64,000 nt of DNA from Undaria pinnatifida (GCA_012845835.1 JABAKD010000022.1:12655218-12719217); one strand, 5' to 3'; positions 19,801-32,955 are shown, numbered from the stretch's first letter. The notes: generated by a model not told the origin, from the letters alone. Made by a program: numbers and translations.

Positions 19801-22800
19801 AACACAACATGTACTCGTGAAATTGCTTCACTGACCGGTAGTTCCTCACACGAGGAGCTCAATTGGCCAGATATATCTTTTTTTGGCGTAAAACGTGCAA
19901 CCCCTGCGGTGGGATGCCTCGTTACGGTAGGGTAGGATCATACCCCATTTTCACTACTGGGTTATTCGAGTCAGTCGCACGTGTCACTCCGTATTTCTTC
20001 ACGGACAAAACTGCTTTACGTACCGATTGTTTGGCGCAGCACATTACATGCAGCTTAGCCTTCCATCGCCGATCCCAGCCGCACAACTAAAGCAGCACCG
20101 GACTGATTCCACGATAGCCCCCTCCCCCAAAACTAGGTTATCGATAGGTAGTTAATACCTGGTAGGTTATTAACAGCCAAAGGAGCCCTGTCATTCAGAA
20201 ACCGTTTTAGCTAAAAAAGTGCGGGGTATCTATCGTAGCGCGCGTTTCTTGTGGGCACTCCTTTTTGTTTCAGAATCCCCCCGTCAATCACTACCATGAT
20301 TGACCTGTGGCTCGTACGGTAGGGGGGGTCGCTTTCGGGTCTTTCCTTTGGCAGTGGCTCGGCGTCACTCGCGCGGGTGACCCCCCGCTGTTCGTTAGCG
20401 GCCTTGAGCTTTCGTGCAGTTTAAAGGTTGATACGTGGAGCCGCAATGGGATGGGAAGCTATTCATAATGCGCTGCGCCAAAAACTCCACCAGCCAGTAT
20501 TTTTTTTGTCCACGGGTGAGGGTACGGAGTCACTCGTGCGAGCGGCTCAAACCGGGTAGCGAAGCAAGGGATACCCACCCCTACGGCAGCCTTAGTTTTT
20601 TTTTTTGCCAAAATGTGCTAGACCTATCGTAGCAAGCAGACGTGACTCGAGCATGCAAAACGTAGAAACATGCACCACCACTGACCTCAGCGTCCGTGGT
20701 GAAACGAATCTCCAGCTCGGTTGTGACGACTTCCTGCTCGGTTTCTCCGAACGTCCCCCCATCCACTCCCACCCCCACCCCCGTAGCAGACAGCCCAGCC
20801 GACGATGAGGCAGTGGCGTGCAAACCCGACGAATCTCCTTCTTCAGATGACCGTGAATAGCTTCCTCCTTGGCTTGCTGCTTCGCCACTCGTAGTCTGCG
20901 CCTCTTCTACTACTGCAGCATCACCTGCTGCAGACGACCGCAAGTTGCTTTCGCGAGCTGCCTCAAGTATTGCCTCGGCCTTGTCGACTTCGTCGACGGC
21001 AATATCGACGCCGTCATGGGTGGTTTTGGGGATGATACCAGAGGAGGAGGAAGAGGAAGAGGATGAAGATCCATTGCAGCCCCCATCGCTGTGCTGAACG
21101 CACTGGCACGCGGTCACACCGAAGGCTTGTTTGCACGCGGCGACGATGGCGTCCACTCCGCATTGGTCGTCTCCTGTCTCCTCGAGTCGCCGCCTGTCCA
21201 CGCGAGGGATCGCATAGTGATTCCGCGAGGCAAAAGTTTGCGGAATATCTGTTTGATATGGTAGGGGGGATGTTACGACTGTTACAATAATGGTAGGGGG
21301 GATGTTACGACTGTTATAATAATGGTAGGGGGGATGTTACGACTGTTATAATAATGGCAGGGGGGATGTTACGACTGTTATAATAATGGTAGGGGGGATG
21401 TTACGACTGTTATAATAATGGTAGGGGGGATGTTACGACTGTTATAATAATGGTAGGGGGGATGTTACGACTGTTATAATAATGGTAGGGGGGATGTTAC
21501 GACTGTTATAATAATGGTAGGGGGGATGTTACGACTGTTATAATAATGGTAGGGGGGATGTTACGACTGTTATAATAATGGTAGGGGGGATGTTACGACT
21601 GTTATAATAATGGTAGGGGGGATGTTACGACTGTTATAATAATGGTAGGGGGGATGTTACGACTGTTATAATAATGGTAGGGGGATGTTACGACTGTTAT
21701 AATAATGGTAGGGGGGATGTTACGACTGTTATAATAATGGTAGGGGGCATGTTACGACTGTTATAATAATGGTAGGGGGGATGTTACGACTGTTATAATA
21801 ATGGTAGGGGGATGTTACGACTGTTATAATGATGGTAGGGGCTGTTATAATAATGGCAGGGGGCATGTTACGACTGTTATAATATACCTGTTGGTTTGTG
21901 CCTGTGCACAAGTCTGATGTATGATGTGTATGACTGCACAGAATCTACGGAGATGGTAGAGAAGAACTATTGATATGATTGGCGGTCCCAGTCTTGGATA
22001 TTTTCGAGTGTGGAGCCCACTTTGGCTCTGTACACACTATTCATTGTCTTCGGGTGTGCATGTTCAGAGTGGTCTCCGGGACCCCGGTACTGTAATATAT
22101 ATTTTCTATCTTTTTATCTCCTCCTCCGCCCAACGGTCCCTCGTCGGGTACCGAGAGCAATCTCCCCGTGAGCCACCCTACCCCCGGCATACAGACAGTC
22201 GATTATTACCCCCATTTTCGCTGACTATTGGTGTACATCACGGACAAAAACACTTTAGGCTATTTCTTTGACGCAGCGTAGCTTACCACCACCCCGTTGC
22301 GGATTCATGTCGCCAAGTTCACACAACAGCACAAAAGCTTGAGACCGCAGGCGACAAGAGGGTTACTCGCGCGAAAGACTACTCTAAGGCTTAGTTTGGG
22401 TAAGTAAGCTGTTGGTTAACCTTTTGCAAGTGGTCAAACGGACTAACGCCCTACTAATTCCTTAACAAATGGCGTCGTCGGCAGGATCATGTTTTTTTTT
22501 TGGGTCGTGGGTTCGATTCCCACCATCCACAATAATAAAACTTTTTCCAACTTTCCCCTTGTCGAACTTGAAAAATACTCTCCCCGGTACACCCAGGAAA
22601 TGAAACCGCTTGGATGTTGACACGTCCGCCCGTATATCCGGCCGACCTGCTATCCCGTCGTTTCAGGGGGGCAGAGTGTTATAAGGCTTAGTTTGGGTAA
22701 GCTATAGGTTAAACTTTTGTAGTCAAACGGATCAACACCCCACTAATTCCTTGGCATGACTCCAAAAGTGACCCCACTGTCGCAATCTTGGTCCTTGGAA

Positions 22801-25800
22801 AAAAAAATCCTTCTTACACGCGTCAAAGACCGCGCCTATTCCGCAGGGGTTGTCTTGGCTTCCGTCTCCGTCTCAGGTCGTCGCCTGACGCGTGCTAAGA
22901 CCGAGAGGTATACCACTTTCTTGGCTTAATAGAACATTTTTCTGAGATCTTGATGGACCTCCTTAACCCGTTTTTTTTTCTTGTCGAAATATCACTCCTT
23001 TTTTTTTGTATATATTTCTTGTTTGTATGTATTTACTGTTGTAGGCCATGGGTTTTTGTTAATAGCTTTTGGCGTTTTGCGTTCGCTCGAAATCAGTTTT
23101 GGGCGTGAAAGGTTTTTTTGAGCTCCTCAAACGAGGGGGAGTGCTAAAAAATAACTCGTGATCTCACCTTTAACATGTGCCATTGAACCTTGATAAGGGT
23201 ACCGGCAACAGGTCAGTTAATTGAGGTGTAGCCCATCTCGACCGAATTATCACCCCCGGTGATAGTAACAGGTACCGCCCCCGGTGAAAGTAACGAATTA
23301 ACAACGCTGGTGATGGTAATATTTACCACCCCGGTGATAATACTAGTTACCACCCTCGGTGATAATAACAGTTATCACCCCCGGTGATAGTAATGTGTAC
23401 CAACCCCTGTGAAAGTAGTAGTTAATACCCTCGGTGAAAGTAGTAGTGGCACCTTTGACGAGCCTTGACACGATCTCGGCGGCAAGCCACAACTAAGACC
23501 AACTCTACGTAAGGGGGGGGGGGGGTTACTTTCGGGGACTTGTTTCGTGGTGGCCCGGGGCTCGCTCGCGCGAGTGAACCCCCCTGTTCCCTTTGCTTCT
23601 TGGGGCTTTAAGCTTTCCTGCTGCTTCAATTTTGCGATATGAGTCTGCCATGGAATGGTTAGCAACGCTGCGCCCAAAACGAACCACGCATCGTATTTTT
23701 TGTCAGTGAGAGGTATAGAGTCGTGAGAGTGGCTCAAGCTCGGTAGTGGAAAAGGGGGTAGCCTCCTTATCGTAGCCTTGCTCCTAAGGGGAAGGCACCT
23801 TGATATCAGGCGACTGTGGGCAGCAAGGCAGATAAGGATATAGCTTATTGCAGCCGAATTATCACCCCCGGTGACAGTACACTCCACCTTCTACTACTGG
23901 AGCCATGGCAATGAACACCCTCACTCTGGGTTGTGTTCTGTTGACACGCGCAGCGAAACTTTTTACGTCATACGGTTGTGGGCAACAAGCCTCTAGGCAT
24001 CTATCGCCGTGAACTTCCGCCCGAAGAGGTCGACGGGAGGGTTGTGCTGCATAGACGGGCACCCTTAGCGAACCTTGATATATATATCGCGATCCCGGCA
24101 AGAAGCCGAAAGAAAAAAGTGAACGTCACCTTGACACGGTTGCCGGCAGCAAGGAAATCGAGGTGTAGCTCAGCACGACCGGGTCATCACCCCCGCTGGG
24201 AGTGAGCGTTACCACCTTGTCGGTGGCCGTCACCGTTGGATCGTCGTCCTGCGGCCCTTTGCCGACCTGCGTTGATGCCAGTACAACGAGGAATGCGGTA
24301 TGCGACACGAGTTGAGAATCTCTTATTATCTGGCTTTCAGGGTGTGTACTACACTGTGTTCATCGCAAATGACGCCACGTTATTATTTTCGTCTAAAGCT
24401 TGGGTGTTGACCTTGTAGCGTACAGTGTTGTGCGTGTGCCCAAACTCCGTACGTACGTGATGAAAATGGGAGTGCGAATTTGGGAGTACAATACCTGGTA
24501 CCATATACCAGTACAATACCATACTATAGTACTATAATACCCTAATATTCCTGGGATCGGGAGAGAAAGCTCTACTACTGTCAACGTGTAACGCGGGCGA
24601 CGCTGCGTCCACATTCATCATGCGTAAGTCTGTTAGTCTAGCCTTCCCTCCCACGCTACTGGATAGGGTCACGGGATAACACAATTTTGGAGCCTATAAG
24701 AATAAGCCCGGGAGCCCAAACGGTAAATACCGTACATACAAATGCTCCAATCTCGAGGGTTTTCCATGTGCTCCCTACTGTGTACTCCCCCATCAAGTAC
24801 TTTAACCGTGTTGAGTCTACGGGCGTTTCCCAGCTGCAGCGGTGCGCTTGAGTGAGACCAGAGCGGAGTCGTCCGTGCTGCTGCGGGTGTACACCTTGTA
24901 GGCAACGATTCCAGATTTCCATCTGCCCTCTCTCTGAATTATTCGTTCCGCAATTTTCTCCTCGGCTGCCAACCCAGCAGCGGTTCCTATCCGTAACGAA
25001 TGAAACGAGACTCGCCGAGGGTCTAGACCCGCTCGGCCAGCTATCAGGCGTAATGCCCGAGACGCTTGCCTAAAGTTCCATACCTTAACTGTTTCTTCAG
25101 CCCATAAGACCGACAAAGACTCATCATGTTCTTACAATGTAAAGTCCTAAGACAATAATTCCGCCAATACCCAGACGGCGCCCCCGTCCGCATCCAGTGG
25201 AGAACATGGGCCGAAGGCTGCGTTCCGTGTGCGGACCAAACCATAGACTAACCATGCCAAATTGATCCTATCACTCTTCTAATGCTCTCGAAAACCATTT
25301 TCGGCGCGGGTGTCCCGTCGCCACTCCGCTCGTTCCAAATTGGTTCCAATGCGATACGTCTTTCAGCGGTAACGAATTTACCTGATATTGGGTGTTAGAC
25401 CCCGGCGTCGTCAAATTATTCAGACAGACATGCTGCAAACATTTTTCAAATCATTGAATGTTCCGGTTCATATCCAAAACCGTCGGTTTATAAATGAACC
25501 GTCACTTCCGGACGGTGAACGCAATTATCTCGTTCTTCTGCTCTGCGATAGCGGATCGATGGGTTCTGAAAGGCGCCTGGTGGTTCTCGCTGCGCTGTCC
25601 CTTCTAACTCTCGCAATCCATGACCCACAGTTAGTAGTGTCATGTTGCTGATACGTCTGCGACTGCTCACCAACACGAACGATTGCCTTTTGTAGGAGAC
25701 GATGTAATATCGGTCTTTTCCTGCGGGGGCGAAAGAATGCAGTCGATTTCCACCTTCCGAACAAGCCGGCAGTATACATGTTACACATTGGCCAAGGCTA

Positions 25801-28800
25801 CACGGTACGATAAGTATTGTAAAACTAAAAAAGTCAGTACCACAGTAGTAGTCGATTTGAGGCCCTTTTCTTTTCAACAGCTGATGGGCCCTTGCGAGAA
25901 GAGCGGGCTACCCTGTTTTCTCCGTCTTTTTCGGCGTGTCGACGGAGTCATTCCACGGTAGGGGTTGCAGTTGTATGATTGCGCCAAAAAAAGGTATACC
26001 TGGCCAATTGATTTGTATGATTGCGCCAAAAAAAGGTATACCTGGCCAATTGATTTGTATGATTGCGGCAAAAAAAGGTATACCTGGCCAATTGAGCTCC
26101 TCACGTGAGGAACTACCGGTTAGTGAAGGATTCTTGCGAGTACGAATTGTTTTAAAACTGAGGCATAGAAGCTTAGTCGGGTTGTGCGAACGAATGCCTG
26201 TCGAAGTCTTTTTTCTGGTGAGATATGGAGTTCCTCATGTGAGGGGCTCAGGGATTTATGCTGCTGTGCACCCCTACCGATGAGCAGGTCACCTGCCCCC
26301 AACTGTGTCTTGTAGTGAGTTGATGAAGCTATTTTTGAGGGTTTTGATCCATATCATGGCGGATGGGGTGGCCTTCCCTGAAGTATTAGCACCATTTTTT
26401 GTTGTTTTTTTACGCACCACAGTGGCGGTGTTGACGATGCTGCCGATGATGAGATCTTTCGTTGTGACTTCCCTCGGCTCCGAAGAATTGCAAGCCATCA
26501 GCCCTCCAGGCGCTAGCGTGTCGTTTGGGCACAGTATGTCGCCCGCTAGACTAGCGTCTATGACCGAGAGGTTCCTCAAGGTCGTAGTTCCAAGGTTGGT
26601 CACCTACGGTAGGCAGTGTCACGAAAGAGGGGGGGGGGGGATGAATGCCCCGGAGGGGCGGGGGGGGGCGGGGAGTGGCACTTACTTGTTGCTCACCTTA
26701 TTTTGAGACGGAGCACCGTTCCTACTCCTGACGTAGCCACATCGAACATTCGGGCGGTATTATCTGTGTCCATACATTACCTTGAAGCGTTTACCTTCCC
26801 TTTCTAGTTTTCATTTTGTGTCGACCATCTATCTATTTCCTAGTATAGCGACTGAGGCGGGGCGCGCGCGGGGGGGGTGCAGTGATTATTATGCATCGTC
26901 GCAGTCGTGGGACGGCCACATACCCGCTTGCCGACCTACAATGCCTGCCGGGACGGAGCACGTCGGTTTTTCAGTGCATGGGGGGGAGGGGGGATGCGCG
27001 CAAGGTCAAACTTTTGATCACCCGCGGTAGGCGTGGCGAGGAATGAGGGGGGGGGGGCGTGCTCCTGTTGATGCACTCAGAAGGACACCCGACAGACAGC
27101 AATCAATTATGGCGAAGTCGTCTAAAGGCTGTCGTGAAACAGGGAGGCTTGATGCGTTAGGAGCTTCAGAGGGAATATTTGGCGAAAACTGTGGTCGAAT
27201 ACAACATCTTCCACAAGAAGCGAAGACGCGTGCTCGCGACAGAGGTAGCCCTTTTCGGCTGAAACGTTTTTACTGAATGGCGGAGTTTCTTAATGAAGAA
27301 TCGTCGGAACTTGTTTTTCTTTTCGCGTCATTTTTCGTTGTACACCCTAGACCCCATGGGATTGTTTGCTCATTTGGTCGCGCTCTTTTTTGTGTTTGCT
27401 TCCCCAAATCAATGCTTGGGTGGAGGTATAAATATTCTCAAACGATGTTTCCCAGAAAAGCAATTGGCGACTCTGCCGCATGGCCGTAGGCGCATGACCA
27501 TAGGCCCTCGCATCCCTACTATGCTGGGACGGAGCGCGTCGGGTTTTCACCAACCAAGCAGACATTGCTTGCACCAAGCGCGCAGCGCCGTGAGGTGTTC
27601 GGCGAGTCGCAGGAAGGGTGAACTGCATCTTTCCAAGAACCGCTCGTAAGTTAAGACGGACTTCGGCACCTTGTGCCTACTTTTCTGCAAATGGATGACA
27701 GCGCCAATGAGTTACTTTGCTTTCTGGTGTGGCCACTCCAGAGACGGCAATGGGTGTTACTATGTAACTGCCTCGTGGCTTCCTTACCATGTTCACATTA
27801 CGTGATGCCATCATTCCCCTTGTGCGGAGTTAGGGTTCTCCACCCCGCACAATATGATCTAACTCGATAACCATCATGGTGACCGCCCCCAAAAAACAAA
27901 CAAACGGTACCCTGGTTGTCTAGCTCACGCAGTGATTGGCATGTTTTACAGCGTCGTTGCCAACCAACGCCAACCCCAATATACATATACTGTTTTACAG
28001 CGTCGGTGCAAACCGAGGCCAACTATTATATATGCATATAAGCTACGGTAACATAAGGGTTATGTATGGTGTTTTCGGGCATTACTTCGCCGTGGCTCGG
28101 GGTGGCCTGTTTGCGGCCACCATCTATCTCCTCAGGATAACGATCCTTTTCTCGCTACTCTCTAGTCTGACCAAACTCTTCCATGTCACCGCTACGTTCT
28201 TCATCTCCTCCTCTAACGCATCCCGTTCCTCATCGTTTATTCCACATTCGATCGAATCTCCTGCTATGTGAGTCCTGCCCTCTATTGTTGTGCCACACGG
28301 GCATATATGTGCATCCACGTCCTCCTCCTCCTCCCGACTACTGGTTTGTACTGGTATATCTCTTTCTTCTTTGTGGTAGGTCCGGCGGTTATGTATGTTG
28401 TTTTGGGGTAGTTGTTGTCAGTGACTCCGGGTCACTCGCGCGAGTGATCCCCCTGTTCCTTTGCAGTTCAACACCGTCACGATATATTGCGATACGACAC
28501 CGTCACGATATATTGTGATATGACACTGTCAAGGCATAGCTACCCGTAGCTACGCTGCGCCGTAAAAGCTTCCTAAAGCCTTCTTGTCACCGAGGTACAG
28601 CGTCACTCGTGCGAGTGGCTCGAAGCAGATACCAGTACCAGGTGATGAAAAGCCCCCCCCCCCCCGCCGTGCCGTGGTCTTGGCATAGGAGCTCCGCCCA
28701 TCAGGAAAACAAATGGCTTAAAATTGCTGCCCCTATCGTACCTCGTAATATTTAGCATTTGGGCTGGTTTTTTTTCCTCTGTTTTTTTTTCGAGGAGAGA

Positions 28801-31758
28801 GAGAGCTCCTTAACCCAAAATCGTCGGACACTCGTTCTTTTAAAGAACAACAAAAACGAAAAAAACTATCGTTGTGTACCTAGGCCATGGCGTTGTCCAT
28901 CGGGTAGAACTTTCGTTTTTTTCTCCGAAGCAGTTTTCGACGCATGCTACGACAAAGGTATCGTCTTTCGTCTGAAAATGGTTTCTAAAAGGCGGAGCTC
29001 CTTAAACTCCCACAATCGTCGGAAAGAGGCAATTTTTTTTTTTTCATGATTCTCGTTGTGTACCCAGGCCATGGGATGTTTCATCCGGGATCATATAGCA
29101 GTTTTGTTTTTGTCCAAATCAGTTTTTTTTTTGGTTAAGAAGGCCATGTCTTAAGCCCCTCCAAGTGAGGAACCTCAGAAAAAAACAGTGGTGAACCTCT
29201 ATCGTAGCAAGCGTCTTTGTTGGGTTAAGGTGTACACTTCCTCAAGCGAGGAGCACCTCGGAAAAATAAAAAAACAACGACGCACACCGTCAACGTAAAA
29301 CGCGTCGCGTCGAAAAAAAGCGGCCCCGCGGCGACAAGTCTTAGGCCAAGGCTAGCCAGGATAGGGGGGGTCATCTCAGTAATTTTCTTTTGCGATGGCT
29401 CGGGGTCACTCGCGTGAGTGACCCCCCTTGCTTCGTTGCGGTGTTTTCAGCTTTGCGATGTGAACCCGCAATGGAATGGCTAGCTACGCCGCGGAAAAAA
29501 TCACCTTTAAGATGCCTTGTCAGTGAGGTACAGCGTCACCCGTGCGAGTATGGTATGGTATGGTATGGTATGGTATGGTAGCGCACATCCGGTGTAAGAA
29601 AAGGGGCCTCTACCCCCTACTACCTACCGTCGCCCATGTACTCACCTCGAACGAGTAGTCGATCGTGTCCGTACCATGAAGGGATTCCATGTAAGAGGCG
29701 TTTTTGTGCAGACCGAGCTCCAGGCTTCGAGCAAGGCGAACAGAATCGACGTCGGAGACGGAAAGTAGCACCGAAGACGGGTCCGTGGCTGTCACTTCCA
29801 CCTGGAACGGAAACGAAAAGGGCGTTTGAATAATAGTATCTGACACCCAGAACATGCTGGGGTCTCGTCAATCCTTTTGGAGCCAAGGGGGAGGGGACGG
29901 AGGAGGGGGGGGGGGGGTTGTTTTGGCTTTGAGGGCCTTTTATTTCAGCGGCCCGAGGTCACTTGTGCGGGTAACTACCATCCTACTGAATGCCTCGGAG
30001 CTTCGACAAATAGTAATACTACACTGATAGTATGCTAATAGCAAGTCGACGGCTGTTTGATTAGTTTGCTAGATGTTACAGTAATTTTTTCTGCAGTATT
30101 TTGCGGAGTTCGGCGCCTTTGCATCCCACAGCCGCATTTGTGGCTCGGCATGTGTTGTTTTAGAAATACATACCCGGCACTAAGGTAGTTTATTAATTCT
30201 GCAGTGCCGAATTCTACTCTTGCCACTCAATAATAACCAAGGCCGTCCACGGATCACGACCCGACCCGAGGGTGGGGTCAGATGGCTTCAAAATGTTACG
30301 AATTGGGTCGGGTCGGGTCGGGTCGGGTCGGGTCGGGTCGGGTCGGGTCGGGTCGGGTCGGGTCGGGTCGGGTCGGGTCGGGTCGGGTCGGGTCGGGTCG
30401 GGTCGGGTCGGGTCGGGTCGGGTCGGGTCGGGTCTGGTCTGGTCGGGTCGGGTCGGATCGGGTCGGATCCATCGGGAGGTTTTGTAATCTCACGGGTCGG
30501 GCCGGGTCGTGATTGTCGTGATTCGTGAAATGTGCGTCACATAACCGTTCGGGCCACTGTGAACCGCGAGGTTTTTTGCTGACCCGTTGGTTCCGATCCG
30601 CAGATCCTGTCCACGGATCCGACTCTAAGCAAGCAAACTACTGTTGTACCTTGTGCGCGAGGGTCTCTCTGGGGGCGACACTCCGTTTTGACCATATTCG
30701 TACCTGGTACATTAAAAATCGTCAAGTGTGTATATTTATATCCACATCCATCCTCATCCATTATACCCAGGTCATTTTCCACCACGATGTACAAAATACA
30801 GATTAAAGTTTTTTTGAGCGTCGGCCGCGGATTGAATCCACAGTTCAAACCGTGGGTAGGAAGAAAAAACGCTGCCGGCCAAGGTGACCCGAGCAGCGAC
30901 ATGACCTGTATTCCACGGGCCATTCGGAGTCTGGCGGGTCGGGTCGGCGCGGGTGTTTAATATCTCACTGGTCAGATTGGAGCGGGTCGTGACGGTTTCA
31001 AATCTCACGGGTTTGGTCAGATTGGATCAAGAGCTGTTGAAATTTCACGGATTGGGTCGAGCCGCTGCAGGGGGTTATTAAACTCTTACGAGTCGGATCG
31101 GGTCAGACGACCCCACCTGGCCCGACTCGCGAGGGTTGTACCTGACCAGCGAAAATCCCGCCTAATAACTAGCCGCGAACTGCAGCCGGCTCGACGTGTG
31201 GCGTATGAAATATATATATATATATCAAGCCAGTTATCTGACCTTTACCCCGCTCCCCAACAAAACAACAATCGTCACGAACTCCAATGAACCCACAGGC
31301 CGAACCTTTGCGGTTTAGTTTGATTGTCACCTCGAGTGTGACGACGCCGTGGTCGATGTCTTCTTGTGTGAGGGTGGAGTAGCCGGAACACGAGAAGTAC
31401 CCTTGGGGTTCCAAGAGAACGGGCTTGTCAATACACGTCACGTCTTGCAGGAGACCACCCAATACCTGGAGTATATCGAGAACATCCGGGAAGGCCGAGT
31501 ATTAGCACACGGGTGTATGACAATGGCTCGGAATACTAGCATGAATGACGATGATGATGATGATGATGATGCTTCTGCTGCTGCTGATGACGATGATGAC
31601 GATGGCGATTTTGATGATGATGATGACGATGATGATATTGATGATGGTGATGCTGATGACGCTGACGAGGATGGCGCTGACGAGAAGGATGACGAGGATG
31701 ACGATGCTGACGGTGACGATGACGTGATGACGACGATGGCGCGGACGAGAAGGACGAA

Positions 31759-31790
<32 letters not shown>

Positions 31791-32863
31791 CGCTGATGAC
31801 GCTGACGAGGATGACGATGATGCTGCTGCTGATGACGATGATGATGATGATGGCGAGGATAAGGATGATGATGATGATAACAATGATGATGATGATGATG
31901 ATGATGGTCGTGATGCTATACATCTAATCGCGCCTACCTGAATTTGGCCCATGCGAACATTGCCGATGTTGACGGTGAAATCAAAGTCGATGTGTTGTTC
32001 GTATCGATCACGTTCTATGAACTAGTATAAGCTGCTGTGGGTGCATCTCTAGCTGACGCGAAGTGTACCATCGTGTGTCTGGGATGGGCGCGTTTTGTGG
32101 GATGACAGTATTTTATGATGGGAGTGTCGTGGCGCCTGTATTTACGCCGAACATCGCCGGTGTTATTGACAATGAAGTCGAAGGCGACACGTTTACCTTC
32201 GTCCGCATGGTTGTCCAATCTAAGTCGGGCTCCTCACCCCGCTCATACCGCCTTTCCATCCACGTCACGTTCTAGAAAAGGTTAGGTTTATCGGCAGCAG
32301 TAGCGTAGTAGTTGAAATAATGGAAGTGACGCCGCACCTGTATTTGGCCCATGCGAACATTCCCCGTGTTGTTGACGGTGATGTCAAAGACGACTTGCTC
32401 CCCCTCGTCCGCAAAATTGTCGAAATCCAAGTCGGAGAGTTGCCCCACCTATTGCGAAACGTTGGACGAGCTTAACCCTTGCGGCACCCATAGATGCCGA
32501 CAAAGACAACGGTGAGTGTCCTCTATTACTAACCAACGGGTTAGAGCATGCGGCGCTACAATCGCGCAATTATCGCCATGGTGAGTGACGTGTGCTACGA
32601 TAGGAGTACAATTGTTTTCGTGAAACTATAGACTATATTATTTACGAGGTTGAGATACTACTTAACTAACTGATGAAACGATGAACTTCCCAATATGGCT
32701 AGAATATCATTTGTCCTTGATAGAGCTTTCTGGGCCCATGGTCACTACATATATCCGGTCGCCTCGTTTGAGCACATCTAGTTGCTTTGTGCATAATAAC
32801 AGCACAGAGCAACCACAACAGCAACAACAACAGCAACAACAACAGCAACGGCAACAGCAACAT

Positions 32864-32954
<91 letters not shown>

Positions 32955-32955
32955 T

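Noticed and set aside
22503-22530. Stand-alone tRNA gene
   Set aside because: Only the T-arm and 3' end are tRNA-like. There is no matching 5' acceptor strand or anticodon arm, and the segment lies inside a TRIM bounded by LTRs.
23375-23887. 170-codon minus-strand frame beginning with VTGGDN
   Set aside because: Its start is a decayed exon 27 copy and the rest is repeat sequence. No second-half signature follows.
30220-30528. Open frames rich in Gly-Arg-Val-Gly-Ser
   Set aside because: Artefact of the GGGTC pentanucleotide repeat; three frames are equally open.
31349-31952. Asp-, Met- or Ser-rich frames over 130 codons
   Set aside because: GAT/GAC triplet array. The receptor exons on the minus strand flank it without using it.
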